Below are positions 43,922 through 55,051 of a stretch of 64,000 nucleotides of DNA, piece after piece (position 1 is the stretch's first letter; every line of letters starts with the position of its first letter). A program made the translations under genes and the position numbers. The stretch covers positions 1,146,476-1,210,475 of the forward strand of contig MU006224.1 of NCBI GenBank assembly GCA_010093685.1. The letters are read 5' to 3'. The notes under the pieces are model-generated. The model made no database searches. It was not told the origin of the DNA and saw only the letters and a list, made by a program, of their open reading frames with translations. The DNA comes from Ophiobolus disseminans (lineage: Eukaryota > Ascomycota > Dothideomycetes > Pleosporales > Phaeosphaeriaceae).

Positions 43922-45215
43922 ATGATCCTGCGACGCGCCCTCCAGTCCTGCCCGCGGGCACTGGCACGCAGAAATTCCCAACAGCCGCGGCGATGCATCT
44001 CCACCGAGGTCGAGGGCATCGAAGCGTCCGCAGACAATTCGCTCAAGAACCTGCAGTCGATACACGCACAGCTCAATGCCCAGGGAGACCGATCGGTGCC
44101 CGCCCTGGACCCAGAGACACATGCCACGGCCGACTCGGCCACGAATGATGTGGCTGCGCAGTACCTCGCCTTCAAGCAGTCGGAGAAGCACCTGAAAACA
44201 CTGGGTGCCACCATCAGCCCACACTACCAACCGCACACCCTCCTCAACCACCCCCCTTCGCCCGCCGACGTCACCCTCGAGCTCCTCCTCGCCTCCGAGG
44301 CCCACCAAGGCCATGTCACATCCCTCTGGAACCCTGCCAATGCCCGCTACATCCACGGCATACGGCAGGGCATCCACATCATCTCGCTCGAGGTCACCGC
44401 CGCCCATCTGCGACGAGCGGCCAAGGTGGTGCAGGAGGTATGTCGAAGAGGCGGCATGGTGCTGTTTGTCGGGACACGAGACGGCCAGGACAGAGCAGTG
44501 GCTCGGGCTGCTGAGCTTGCTAAGGGCTACCACCTGTTCGAGCGCTGGATCCCGGGAAGCATCACAAACGGACAGCAGATCCTGGGACGGTGCAAGACAA
44601 AGGTGGTCAACGAGCTGGACCAGGAGGTGCCGGGCTTTGAGGAGCAGCTCTACGAGAGGCCGGTGCTCCGCCCAGATCTCGTCGTGTGTGTCAACCCGCT
44701 CGAGAACTACGTCCTCCTGCACGAGTGCGCGCTTAACAACATCCCCACCATTGGTGTCATCGATACCAATGCGGACCCCACCTGGGTGACATATCCCATT
44801 CCCGCCAACGATGACAGGTAAAGGTTCCCCTCAGGCTTGAGCGTTGCATGGTACTAATTCCCACAGTCTCCGCTGCATACAAGTCATCGCCGGCGTCCTC
44901 GGCCGCGCGGGCGAGACAGGGCAGAAACAACGCCTCGCTGCCGCCGCCCAGGGAACCATCACCTACCGCCCCGCAACCGGCCTCCTCGTCGTCAAAAGCG
45001 AAGAGGACGAAAAGGCAGCGTCAGGCAAGAAGAACCCCCGGGCAAGAAAGCCTCGAAGCGAGGATAGCGATGCCAGTGGTATCGAGGGAAGAAGGGACCC
45101 CGCACCGTCCGAAGACATCTTCGACTCGGATGAAATGTCTGACAAACTTGAAGAGGTGAATAACCGCGAAGACCACCGTTTGAAGGGTGGTCGCGATCTG
45201 AAGACCTCGGTGTAG
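43922..45215 (+). CDS. mrp4: Mitochondrial small-subunit ribosomal protein uS2m
   Basis: 414-residue protein from two exons, with a 49-bp intron at 44818-44866 (branch site TACTAAT). It is the bacterial S2 homologue of the mitochondrial ribosome. The N-terminus is a plausible mitochondrial presequence (MILRRALQSCPRALARRNSQ). The S2 core spans about residues 105-320: NPANARYIHGIRQGIHIISL, GGMVLFVGTRDGQ, GITNGQQIL-like text, PDLVVCVNPLENYVLLHECA and IPTIGVIDTNADPTWVTYPI, followed across the intron by DDSLRCIQVIAGVLGRAG. A fungal-specific, acidic and Ser-rich tail of about 75 residues follows the S2 fold. It is convergent with the CRAL-TRIO gene and divergent from wc-1. Confidence 0.93.
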
Positions 45216-45564
45216 ATTGGTGTAGAAATGGTATATTCCAATACTACCGTAGAGCAATGTCACACCCGAAGTACCTCCAACAGACCATCTTGATGTCTTC
45301 TCTCGATGCTCGCCTGCCCGCACGCTGCATCATTCCATGGCCTCACTCAACATAATTGTCAACACGTAGTATGAGTAGCGAGAATAGTGTAAGGTCTGCG
45401 CATTATACAATTACGAGGCTCGTATAAACAAAATCTAGAAATTACTCGTTGCTCCGTTCAAGGCGCGTACGACTCAAACAATGCCCTCCCCTCCTCTTGA
45501 CGTTATGCAAGAACCCCTCGAAGCTTCCAAGGCCGTTTAACCCCAGCACCAACACATGTACAGC
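45216..45564. other. Convergent 3' intergenic space
   Basis: 349 AT-rich bp holding two 3' UTRs. No ORF or RNA gene. Confidence 0.4.
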
Positions 45565-47392
45565 TTAGTCCAAATCATCCGCGCTCGTCGACACCCTCGC
45601 CGCCGCCGCAGGCGTCTTCGCGCCGTAAAAAGCCAACGCGCCCCCATCGCTAAGCACGCCCATGCGATCGTACAGCGAGCGCGCTCTAACGTACGGATCC
45701 AACTTCCAGTAATTTTGTCGTAGGTCTTCGGCAAGGGCGTCGCGTTCTCTGCGCTTATCGTCTAGACTAGCGGCGGCACCTTCATGCACCCACTGCGCGA
45801 CCGTAGCTTCGTACCTCTTGACCACGCCCGCGCGCTCATCTTCCAAGCGCTCCCTCATCGCGCCATCCTTCATCCTCTCGTTCTCGCCCAGCACCGGTTC
45901 GGGGTACTCGTACGTCCACTTCTCATCGCCGCCCAACTCGCTCGGAATTTGCGACTTGGGGACGTACTTCTCGAGCTCGTCAATGTTCTTTGCAAAGTGC
46001 ACTTTCCCAGCGACGACGGGGTCGAGCCAGCCGCGGACGATGCTCCATACGGCGTTGAAGACCCAGGGGGCTTTGTAGACGAGGACTGTGCCGAGGGATT
46101 CGGGGTAGTTTGCTTCGAAGCATTTGATCATGAATTTTACGGGGGTGTAGTCCATGTTAGCCATGGAGAAGTCGGTCATGTCGAAGACGATGGTCTGGCG
46201 GGGAGGGTTAGTATTGTGCTAAGGGGAGTATTGAGATTGCTAGTTGAGGAAGACTTACGGCTGTGTCGATTGGCGGCCGGAGAAGCATGCGTGCAGTCTC
46301 GATTGTGTAGACGGTGAAGCGCTCGAGGCTTTCTTCGCTTTGCTCGCCTGCTCGGTGTAGGCGCGCGCGCACGAAGCACATTGGTCGGCCTTCTTTGTCG
46401 AGGCCGTGGAGGTAGCTCTTGCCCATGCGTAGCTGTGTGAGGAAGTCTTCTGCGTTTTTCTTTACTTTTGCGTCGGTCGCCTTTGTGTCCTCCATTGCCT
46501 TCAGCTCGCCGTTCTTGACGATGTCGTCGTCGACGTGCATTTCGGCCAACCGCCAGTGCATGGTGGAGATCATCATGATAAGCGCCTTCTCTACATCCCA
46601 CTTTCTTGCCCGCAGGAAACGCAGTAGAAGGGCGTCTGGGTGGTCGTGCTTGACCATGCTCCAGAACGCTCTGCGTAGCTCTTCTGGTGCAGTGTTTGCG
46701 ATGGCGGCTTTGAATGCTGCAGTCTGGCCGAACTTGTCGTCTTCTGCCGATATTGATAACGAGCTAAGATCTGATGGAGTCGACGAGTTGGTCGACTTGG
46801 TGTCCGCATTCTTGTCGTCCTTGTTTCGCTTAAAGACGTTTAATCGGCTCTTCTTCTTGTCCTTCTTTCCCTCCTTCTCTGACCCTGCGTCGCTTGCTGG
46901 TGCTGTGACTGCTGTGTCTGTCCCATTGACCTCTTCCACTACTACATCTACTCCAAAGACTCTCAGTGTCATTGCCCATAGCTCGCGCAGCTTCGCCTCT
47001 TCAACAGGCGTGAGTGTGCCAGGTCGACCTGGTGGGGTATTCGGCGCCATGACGAGGTACGAGTCTGTGAGGTCTTTGACGTCGAAGTCTATCGCAGAGT
47101 TGCGCCGGTCTATCTTCTTCTCTGGAACTCTGCTGGTAAAAGGGACGAGTAGAGCGCCACCAATCGCAATGCCAAAAACTATCGCGACAGTCCAACCTAT
47201 GCCACTAGTCTTATAATATGTCGAGATGGCTATGCGCTTAGTGTGGTATCTTCGGTAGGCGCAGGGATTCAATCTGCGGCCAGCAAAAGCGGGTAAAAGC
47301 TGCTTGCTAGAATGTTCGGATGGTCGATATCTAGGCACTGAGAATGACGAGGCGTGTAGTAGTCTTTTGAGCGGTTGTGCGCGGAGGAACAT
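45565..47392 (-). CDS. CRAL-TRIO (Sec14-like) lipid-binding protein, Csr1-like
   Basis: 587-residue model from two exons, with a 64-bp intron at 46195-46258 (branch site TACTAAC). It is predicted to bind and exchange phosphatidylinositol and another lipid. The CRAL-TRIO N-terminal helix bundle (DALLLRFLRARKWDVEKALI, about 255-275) precedes the lipid pocket (about 340-500), which holds SYLHGLDKEGRPMCFVRAR, then TIVFDMTDFSMANMDYTPVK and SLGTVLVYKAPWVFNAVWSI. Relatives usually start near MAPNTPPGRPGTLTPVEE, here Met115 (nt 47050). The upstream 114 residues are in frame, contain basic presequence-like text (MFLRAQPLKRLLHASSF) and one membrane segment (GWTVAIVFGIAIGGALLVPF, about 66-85). So either a membrane-anchored long form exists or the true start is 47050. 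Polar C-terminal tail. Confidence 0.85.
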
Positions 47393-47836
47393 AGGAAGGC
47401 GGCTGAGCGCAGAAAGAGCAACGTGCCGTATGTAATCGCACGGCTTACTGTGCCACGGAAGGAGCAGCTGCGGTTGTTGTTGGTAGACGATATTCTCGGA
47501 TAACTCGGAGGGGCTGTGGCAAGTCTAATGTGGTAGGTAGGAAAACGCCTTCTTGCGCAACTAGAGTATATACACGTAATGAATCCTGGTAGTGTGTAGC
47601 AATGTACGGGTATACGAGGAGCATGCGACAAGACGAGGCTACGTGCCCGCCGTGCTGCACATCTCTGGTACCTCGTTCGTCATCGACGGGTCTGGTCCAA
47701 GCTTCTCTTAGGGCTGAATGTGGGGGCAGCCGCCCGTTGTTTATGCTCCCGATTGTTGACCCTCGTCGCACGGCATCGACTCGAGTCAACCACGCGCTTG
47801 CATCTTGATACACATCCTCGTCACTCCGTTCCAACT
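47393..47836. promoter_or_regulatory. Divergent promoter, CRAL-TRIO gene and dam1
   Basis: 444 bp between start codons. If the CRAL-TRIO start is really at 47050, the shared space is about 790 bp. Confidence 0.4.
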
Positions 47837-48615
47837 ATGGCCTCAACAACTCCGACGCGTACGCATTGGGCCGTAATCCCCATCCAAAGGCACTCCTGAC
47901 ATGTTCCAGGTGATCCACCGTCCCACCGCCAACGTACACGCAGTAAATCACCGCGAAGCCGACCGACTACGCCTCTTCGTCCCTCTTCCAGATCGTCATT
48001 ACGCGACAGCGTGCAACGTGGCCGTGGTGCGGCGTCTTCGGGCAACGCGCTTGAAGGGCTTCAAGATGGATTTGCAGAACTCAGCGACGCCATGGCCGAT
48101 CTGGAGCAGAACTTCATGCAGCTACAGCTGATGCACGAGAGCTTGGCGCGGTTCTCAGAGAGCTTTGCAGGCTTCCTGTATGGCATGAACATGAATGCTT
48201 TCTGTGTGGATTTCCCGGAGGTAGGCATGAGACTTGGCATGAAGAAGTCGTGGAAGAGTGTAGCTGATGAAGTTTCCAGGCGCCGATTGCAGAGTCTTTC
48301 AAGAGACCACAAAACCAGCCTGATCTCGGGTCCGCAAATTTGAATCGGAGTCAGGGCCCGGAAGACATGGACGCGACTTTCCTCACCACCGATACATCCT
48401 TCGTCGAGAACCCACCTAGCAGCAAGATCTCGTCCAAGTTCCACACCCCTCAGACCCCTACTTCAAAGACAACGGGAGCGACGAGAGGACGAGGCGGCAT
48501 ACCACGAGTAGGGAGAGGCGGTGGCATTCCAGTGCGCGGTGGTACGACAAGAGGAACAAGAGGTGGCAGTGGAATTGCCAGAGGCGCAGCCGGAAGGGGC
48601 CGTGGAGCACGGTAG
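47837..48615 (+). CDS. dam1: DASH complex subunit Dam1
   Basis: 222-residue kinetochore protein from three exons, with introns at 47859-47909 (51 bp) and 48221-48279 (59 bp). The first exon has only 22 coding bases (MASTTPTR). The Dam1 domain (about residues 55-115) is unmistakable: LEGLQDGFAELSDAMADLEQ, NFMQLQLMHESLARFSESFA and FLYGMNMNAFCVDFPE, then API across the second intron. Dam1 is part of the ten-subunit DASH ring that couples kinetochores to depolymerising microtubule ends and is an Aurora B target. The N-terminal arm is Arg/Ser/Pro-rich. The C-terminal 40 residues form a Gly-Arg repeat region (RGRGGIPRVGRGGG, then GAAGRGRGAR), compatible with microtubule or nucleic-acid contact. It is convergent with the Ytp1-like gene. 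Confidence 0.93.
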
Positions 48616-48949
48616 GGATTGAGCAACGAGCATGACTGAAATAACACCCACACGCACAATGTACAGGAGAGTTGTAACGATACAGTTGATTCAGTCTATC
48701 TAGGAACAACCACCCCTACGCGAGATCGTCGTTTCCATTATCATTACTGTCCGCTTTCAGATGTAAAGTGTAAATGCAGCAATCCAGGCTGTCGCCGAGC
48801 CTTATGGGAGGGGTATACTGCAGTGGTATCGTGAATCCAGACCGCATGAAGTCGTGAGAAATAAAGGAACAGGTTCAGGGTCGTGAGAGAGACCAACCAC
48901 GCCACCCGAGAGGAAGGGTCTTCTAGGATCAGGTCCCTTCGATCCTTAC
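48616..48949. other. Convergent 3' intergenic space
   Basis: 334 bp holding both 3' UTRs. No ORF. Confidence 0.4.
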
Positions 48950-50824
48950 TCAAGCCAATACACCAGCGTGGCTTTTCACGTATTCGCTTCGGCTCTCTTT
49001 TCGCAGGGCCCAGCCCTTGATCGCAATCACAACCGTTGCCCACGCCATCAGCAGTGCTGTGATGCCCATGGTAAGAGTAAAGGTGAACATGGCATCGAGT
49101 CCATATTGCTCCAATATTGCCACAGTATCTTTGTTGCTGACCATAAAGGTAAGGCCGCCCGAGATCAAGCAGAAAGAGGTTATGATCTCGGTAGGTGGGC
49201 GGGATGGGAGAAAGGAGGTCGGTGGCGAGATATACAGGACAATATACGTGAGCCCTCGCATTAGTGCGGCACCCACGAACATGGAACCCCACTGGCTATG
49301 TATCATGGTCGACAACATCGAATCTTGGTGGTGGGAGCTCATCATCTTGCCCAGAAGCATAATCATGAGAGCAGGAAGCGGGTTCATCGAGAAGCGGTAC
49401 TGGCGCGGCTCTGACCATGATTCGTCTCGCACGGTTGCATCGGCCTGCAATGGAACGACTGCGCTGTTGAGCAGCTCTCGCATCTTTTTGGATTCAATAA
49501 TCATTCCCAACTAGGAAGGTATGTTAGTGGGGGGCGCTAAGAGTGAACGATAGCGATCGGGCAAACTCACCAAGCCACCACCGAAGAACATCACTGGGAT
49601 AGCCGCATGTTCCAAATCTTGCGCTGTCCAAACGTCCCCCCAAGCTGCGAGATGCTCGAGAAAGATATCTGTAGCGCCATAGAGCCAGATAAAGAACGAC
49701 TCGGTAAACTCTGCCGAAGGTATTGCCGCCCTCCGACGACCGACGACCTCCTTTGGTGGCTTCACGTTCCAAGCCCATCCGAGGTCCGCAAAAGTACCCA
49801 TCCATCGGCCGAGTGTGAGGAAACCATAAAGGAAGAAGATGCTGCCTTTGACGAAATGAGCCAGAACGTTAAAGACAGCGCCGCCTCTTGCGATACCACC
49901 GAGGACGACGGTACCATTAGCGATGGCCACAAGCCCTTGGATCAGGAGCGTCCGCTCGAATACGACATAGAAGAATCGAACGGTCTTCAGCGTGCGACCA
50001 ACTACAAATCGCGCCACGTTGCGCGAGAAGAATCTGTCGACTGAAGTGTTCCGTAGGAAGCCACGCTTCTCGGCCACGTCGTCGAGGGGGGAGTCATCGT
50101 CCTGCATATCCTGGCGGTTCTGTCCGATAAACTGCTGGTTCTCGGATTCCACGCTAGGCGACCGCGAGTGACCAAACAGAGAGGACGAATTTCGCTCAGT
50201 GCCCTGACCGGAGTCATTCGAGTACCGCGAAGGATCTAGGACCTCGTCATGGACTCGCTGGTAGCGCGTCATGTTCGCAACTGTCATGCGTTCCGCTATC
50301 CCATCTTCCGATAAGTGTGCTTGACTTCGTTGGGCGTACATCTGGACCACCCACAGAAAGACCCATGCGCAAGCGATCCAGGTAATGATCCATCCGGTCT
50401 TGCTGTGGGAGTTGTGTGCATACAATTCTGGGGTCTTATGGCTGTATACCACCCCAATGAGCAGCGCGAATGTATTGACGACAAGGAATGCTAATTGCGA
50501 GAATAGAGTGAATCGCGAGCGCGCAATGCTCAGCATGACAGCTACCAAACGTCAACTCATTCCTTCCCAATCAGAATGCGAGGACTTACCAACTGGCAGG
50601 ATCACCATCCACGCCAATATCTCGAGGCCGATATGCCAGTACAGAAGTGCGACATTCTCAGACAAACTCCAGTAGCTTCTTGGTTGACCGTCATTCTGTG
50701 GTTGTGGTTGCGGCGCATCGTGCGCGCTCATGTCCATGTGATCATCGCCATGTGCAGCTACTGGAGGCAGAAACTCTAGCAGCAGCACTGCGACAGCTAT
50801 TGTCAAAGCTATGCGATTCGGCAT
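48950..50824 (-). CDS. Ytp1-like multi-pass membrane protein
   Basis: 588-residue protein from three exons, with introns at 50542-50589 (48 bp) and 49511-49570 (60 bp). It begins with a signal peptide (MPNRIALTIAVAVLLLEFLP, cut after VAA) and a His/Asp-rich lumenal segment (HGDDHMDMSAHD). A first membrane block (LLYWHIGLEILAWMVILPV, then LFSQLAFLVVNTFALLIGVV and WIITWIACAWVFLWVVQMY) has the cytochrome-b561-like look of the N-terminal DUF2427 domain. After a polar loop, the C-terminal Ytp1 domain adds about seven segments, including LIQGLVAIANGTVVLGGIAR and FFLYGFLTLGRW, then FGGGLLGMIIES across the second intron. Yeast Ytp1 is a membrane protein of unknown function with similarity to respiratory proteins. 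Paired histidines in the first block could bind heme, but this is inference. Confidence 0.85.
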
Positions 50825-52641
50825 GTGTCAAGGTAAAGATGCGTAGGATATGTGAGGTGAAAGTTCGCGCGCGAAGCTCTCAGAGCTAGGACGAGAGTAC
50901 ACGAAAGCGAGGCGCAGCTAGCTTATGCTACTCTGGCGAAGAGATGCAGTGGGCAAATTCAAGAAGAAGCTGCGAACAAGACAACACAAAGGGATGTCAC
51001 AGGCAAGCTCGCCGCACCCCGGCAGACAGCACAGTTTTTATTATCAATACCCCCGGAAGTTGCGGAAGCCTGAAGTTTGAGCATTGTCGTCACGAGATGT
51101 TTGTCAGCGCAAGCGCGATGCTGCTGCCATCGCACCTTTTGCGACTTCGTGTTGCGAGGTAAGTCACAGAAAATGGCAAAGTGTGGGTCCTCCCGGCGAG
51201 CTCGGACTTTTTGTCCGGCGTCTTGAGCCACTCAGCAACCCTTCATGCACCTTCCTGGTCCCGACAACAACAATTGACATCTGCACATTCGTGCTCACCT
51301 CAGATTCGCTCCCAAATGCCGATATCGTCTGATGCGAGGCGGGGCTGCAGCGGCAAAGCATAGTCAAGCATGGGTTGTGCAACAGCGACAAGAGGAGGAG
51401 TATCGGCTTCCGTGAGGCTTCCTTTCCGTCTCGGCCACTCTTGGGATGCGAACTTCTTCGCACCATGCTGTCATGCATGGAAATGTCTGCTGCGCCGTTC
51501 AATTTTCATTCGCCGCATATGCGGCGTCATGATCCAAAACTGACCAATCTCGCTTTCTATGTCGTTCCCGTAAGCGCCCTTTTTGTTAACTCCACGCTTC
51601 ATCCGAGTGTTTCCATCCATGTCCGACTCGGCAAAGACGCCATCGGTGATCAAACGTCACCTGCACCACACCTTAAAGTCGATTAAGCTTTACACTGGCG
51701 TCTTCGCTTAATATGGGTGCTTTCACGCGCAGACCGCCTTACGATCGGCCTTCCGGGCACTTCCGGCGCTGACAGCTGCTGGGTGATGATGGCTCATGGT
51801 GACGAAGGACAAAAGACTAGATATCGTTACGGTACCCTCTCATCAGAAGGATCGTATCAACACCACTTAACGTGGAACTTGATAGCAGCGCTTCGGCGAT
51901 GTTTGACTGCATTTACTAATGTTTACAGACAGCACCCGTCTCGTCCGAGGCATGAGCGAATCACAAACTGATCCGACGGTGGACAGTTGACTCATCGGCA
52001 CGGATGCAAGGAGTCTACCTATTCCCTTCTGCCTAGTCTTTGTGGATTAGCCGATATTGGCATACCTCGTGGCGATGCTCGATTCCCTACCCACCTTACG
52101 AGATGGAGATTTAGCTGGCATGGCGGGCCCAACAGTTCGCACCTGACATACCCAGAGTTGTACTATGCCTGGCGCGGTACGGAATTCGCATAGTACCATC
52201 CGACTGTCGTACTCAAGGAGATCACAAGCAATCCGATCCTGCATCATACCCTCCTTGTGCACTACACTACATCTCAACAATGCCGCCCTTCGGACGCTAC
52301 AAATAGCTGATTCCACGTCATTCATGCTCAGTCATGGGACCAGTAGTCGTCTGTACACGGTCGAGTGCAGAGTTGTCAGGTTCACATATGTCAGCAATGC
52401 CAAGTATCTCCAACTTGGCCTACCATCGACACGAATCCGGGCGTTGCATGGCTGTCTAATTACGCGCGTTCTATTGCGACTGCATGTTCAACAATGTATC
52501 GCATAGCCCTCATACAGATGGTGAGTATTGGCGCCCCGTCTTTTCTGAGACACCGCGCAAGGCAATGCGTATTGTTCAGTCTTCCGTGTTCACTTCTCGA
52601 TCTTAGATATCTGCTGAGTTTTGACCTTCGAGACAAGCCCA
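50825..52641. other. Intergenic stretch of 1.8 kb
   Basis: No gene supported. It contains the promoter of the Ytp1-like gene at its left end and a perfect 16-bp palindrome at 51511-51526 (listed separately). The right end is the 3' region of the MDR reductase gene. Confidence 0.45.
51511..51526. repeat. Perfect 16-bp palindrome CGCCGCATATGCGGCG
   Basis: Self-complementary over all 16 bases, within a gene-free stretch. It contains CCG-N6-CGG, the everted layout used by some dimeric Zn2Cys6 regulators. Confidence 0.85.
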
Positions 52642-53607
52642 TCATAGCTTCAGGACGACCTTGCCCTTGGTGTGGCCACTTTCAAGCTGCACAAAAGCTG
52701 CCTCCCACTCTTCTAGTTCGAACACTTGGTCGACCTGAGCTTTACACTTCCCTCCCTCGATCATGTTGGTGATCCGGGACAGCTGGCCATGGTTCGCCTC
52801 AACGATAAACCATACGCTCTGCACTCCCTCCGCGATTCCATTTGCTGGCTTCTTCAAATCCGCCGGCTCGGCAACACTAATCATCCTCCCATCCTTTTTT
52901 AAACACTTCCAGGCGTCCGCCAGTGTCTGTCCACCGATACAGTCAATAACCACATCGAAGCTGCGTTGCTCCGGCTCCTCTTCGACCCACGTCAAAAGGT
53001 CTGTCTTTCTGTAGTCCAGAACCGTATCCGCGCCCAAACTCTTCACGAAATCAATGTTGGACGGGCCGCATGTACCCGTCACATGAACACCCGCCTGGTG
53101 CGCTAGTTGAACCGCCCATATACCCACACCACCGGACGCCGCGGTGACGAGCACTCTTTTGCTCTCGTTGCTCCCGTCCCCAACAATACTCAAACCACCA
53201 TGAATGAAGAGACCTTGATATGCACTCAACGCGCTAAGTGGAACAGCAGCAGCCTCCTCCCAGGTAAGATTTCTCGGCTTCAACGCAAGATCTCGCTCGT
53301 CCACCTCAGCAAAATCTCGCGCATTGCCCTGTTTGTGGGGATTTGTGAGACCATAGACCTCGTCTCCAACTTTGAATACTTTTGGTCCTGTAGACTGTGG
53401 AACAGCAGTAACAATACAGGTGAGATCGTAGCCTGGGATTGGAATGGCTGATTCTAGCGGCTCGGGCCAGATGAGTTCTTCGCGCGTCAGGGCGGTGGCT
53501 TTGACCTTGACGATGTAGCTGTTGGGGAAGTTGTTGGAGGTGGGTTCTGGATGGTTGGTATCGAGCGTTAGAGTCTTGGAAGGCCCTGCCCGGATGAGTG
53601 CGCGCAT
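52642..53607 (-). CDS. MDR-type NADPH oxidoreductase
   Basis: 321-residue single-exon medium-chain reductase of the zinc-independent quinone/enoyl reductase type. It starts MRALIRAGPSKTLTL (nt 53607), followed by the catalytic GroES-like domain (IPIPGYDLTCIVTAV, FKVGDEVYGL) and a Rossmann domain with VLVTAASGGVGIWAVQLAHQ (about residues 150-172) and GADTVLDYRKTD. The end, HTKGKVVLKL, is typical of the family. The structural-zinc Cys cluster of alcohol dehydrogenases is absent. Two in-frame Met codons further upstream (nt 53679 and 53778) give low-quality extensions and were not used. It diverges from the glutathione transferase over 592 bp, suggesting a shared stress response. Natural substrate unknown. 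Confidence 0.88.
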   Translation of the reverse strand: MRALIRAGPSKTLTLDTNHPEPTSNNFPNSYIVKVKATALTREELIWPEPLESAIPIPGYDLTCIVTAVPQSTGPKVFKVGDEVYGLTNPHKQGNARDFAEVDERDLALKPRNLTWEEAAAVPLSALSAYQGLFIHGGLSIVGDGSNESKRVLVTAASGGVGIWAVQLAHQAGVHVTGTCGPSNIDFVKSLGADTVLDYRKTDLLTWVEEEPEQRSFDVVIDCIGGQTLADAWKCLKKDGRMISVAEPADLKKPANGIAEGVQSVWFIVEANHGQLSRITNMIEGGKCKAQVDQVFELEEWEAAFVQLESGHTKGKVVLKL

Positions 53608-54199
53608 CTTCGTTCCTCTTCGAATGGTGTTGTATAGATGGTAAGCGCGCAAAAGGATGTGGATCGGTTTGAAAGTCATGCCTGTGTTGACATAAAGCAT
53701 GTCAATGGCCGAGCGAGAGAGGCCGAGACACCGACATTGCCTCGATGCTCTCAGCAGGGTAGGTGCCTGCTTACTCAACTCCCATCATGGCACAGCATTA
53801 CGTATTGACCACCAACGTCCTCTACTTGTCGTCAGCAACTGGTTGGCTGCAGTCCAAAACTTTACTCCATTCGTTCCTGAACCTGAGCTTTTGCAAATTC
53901 ACACATTCAGGACTCACTATCTGCACGGTATAAGTTCTCTTCTATGTTATCCGTCTCAGCCCTACACATAGTAGAAGCGAATGACTTGCTGGTATGCAGG
54001 GCTCCCGATAGGCGAAAGTGGGGCACATTGTACATCATCCTTACCCCGCTTGCGTCATCCACAAGTAAAGTATGATGCTAGTTGAGGTGCATATGGCGTA
54101 AAAGACATGATTACCATAGAGACCGAAAGCTCTATCTAAATCCCCTTCCAACTTTCAAACATACCAGAACCACACTGAAGCCATTGACACGCAGCAAAG
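53608..54199. promoter_or_regulatory. Divergent promoter, reductase and GST
   Basis: 592 bp between start codons. AT-rich toward the GST side. No clear TATA box. Confidence 0.4.
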
Positions 54200-55051
54200 A
54201 TGGGAAAAGATCACCCCGACGCAGACTTGCATCCCGAGGCAACCGGGCCTGCAGCACACATTGTAAAAGTAAGAATACAGCTCAATAGTTCTTAACATCC
54301 CTGACAGCACCAGGCCCACCAAGCCGAACACCCCCTAAAACTCTACTCAGGCTGGTTCTGCCCCTTCGTCCAACGCGTCTGGATCGCCCTCGAGGAGAAA
54401 AACATACCCTACCAATACATCGAAGTGAACCCCTACAACAAGCCCCAATCGCTCCTAGACCTGAATCCCCGCGGCCTCGTCCCAACCTTACAATATGAGA
54501 ACAAGCCCCTGTATGAAAGCACAGTGCTCTGCGAATTCCTCGAAGACGCGTTCCCAGGTAATACGCCGCATCTTTTGCCCAAGGACCCATACGAACGTGC
54601 TCGAACGCGCATATGGATCGATTACGTGGGCACACGCATCATACCCGCATATCACCGCTTTCTGCAACACCAAGGCGCCTCTGGCCTATCCGAAAAACGA
54701 CAGGACTTCCTATCCCACATCGCAGCCTTCACGCGCGAAATGCACCCATCGGGGCCCTTTTTCCTGGGCGCAGAATTCAGCCTCATCGACGTCGTGCTCG
54801 CGCCGTGGGCGGTGCGCATGTGGGTGTTTGACCATTTCAAAGACGGGGGGCTGGGGATTCCGGAGGGCGGAGAGGACGAGCTGGTGTGGAGGCGCTGGAG
54901 GAGGTGGGTCGAGGGTGTGCAGGGGAGGAGCAGTGTGAGGAACACGTTGAGTGAGAGGGAGTGGTATTTGCCGATTTATAAGAGGTATGCGGAGGATACA
55001 GCGCAGAGTGAGGCGGCGAAGGCGGTTAGGGCGGGGAGGGGGATTCCTTGA
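54200..55051 (+). CDS. Glutathione S-transferase, omega-like
   Basis: 268-residue enzyme from two exons, with a 45-bp intron at 54269-54313 (an acceptor 6 bp earlier would keep frame and add two residues). The thioredoxin-like N-domain (about residues 30-105) has the omega-type active site WFCPFVQRVW with a catalytic Cys, then the cis-Pro block GLVPTLQYENKPLYESTVLC, which contacts glutathione. The helical C-domain includes FFLGAEFSLIDVVLAPW, the capping-box region. Omega-class enzymes favour thiol transfer and dehydroascorbate or S-glutathionyl substrates over classic conjugation. The ATG at 54200 gives a short acidic leader (MGKDHPDADLHPE). It diverges from the MDR reductase, consistent with xenobiotic or redox detoxification. 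Confidence 0.9.
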
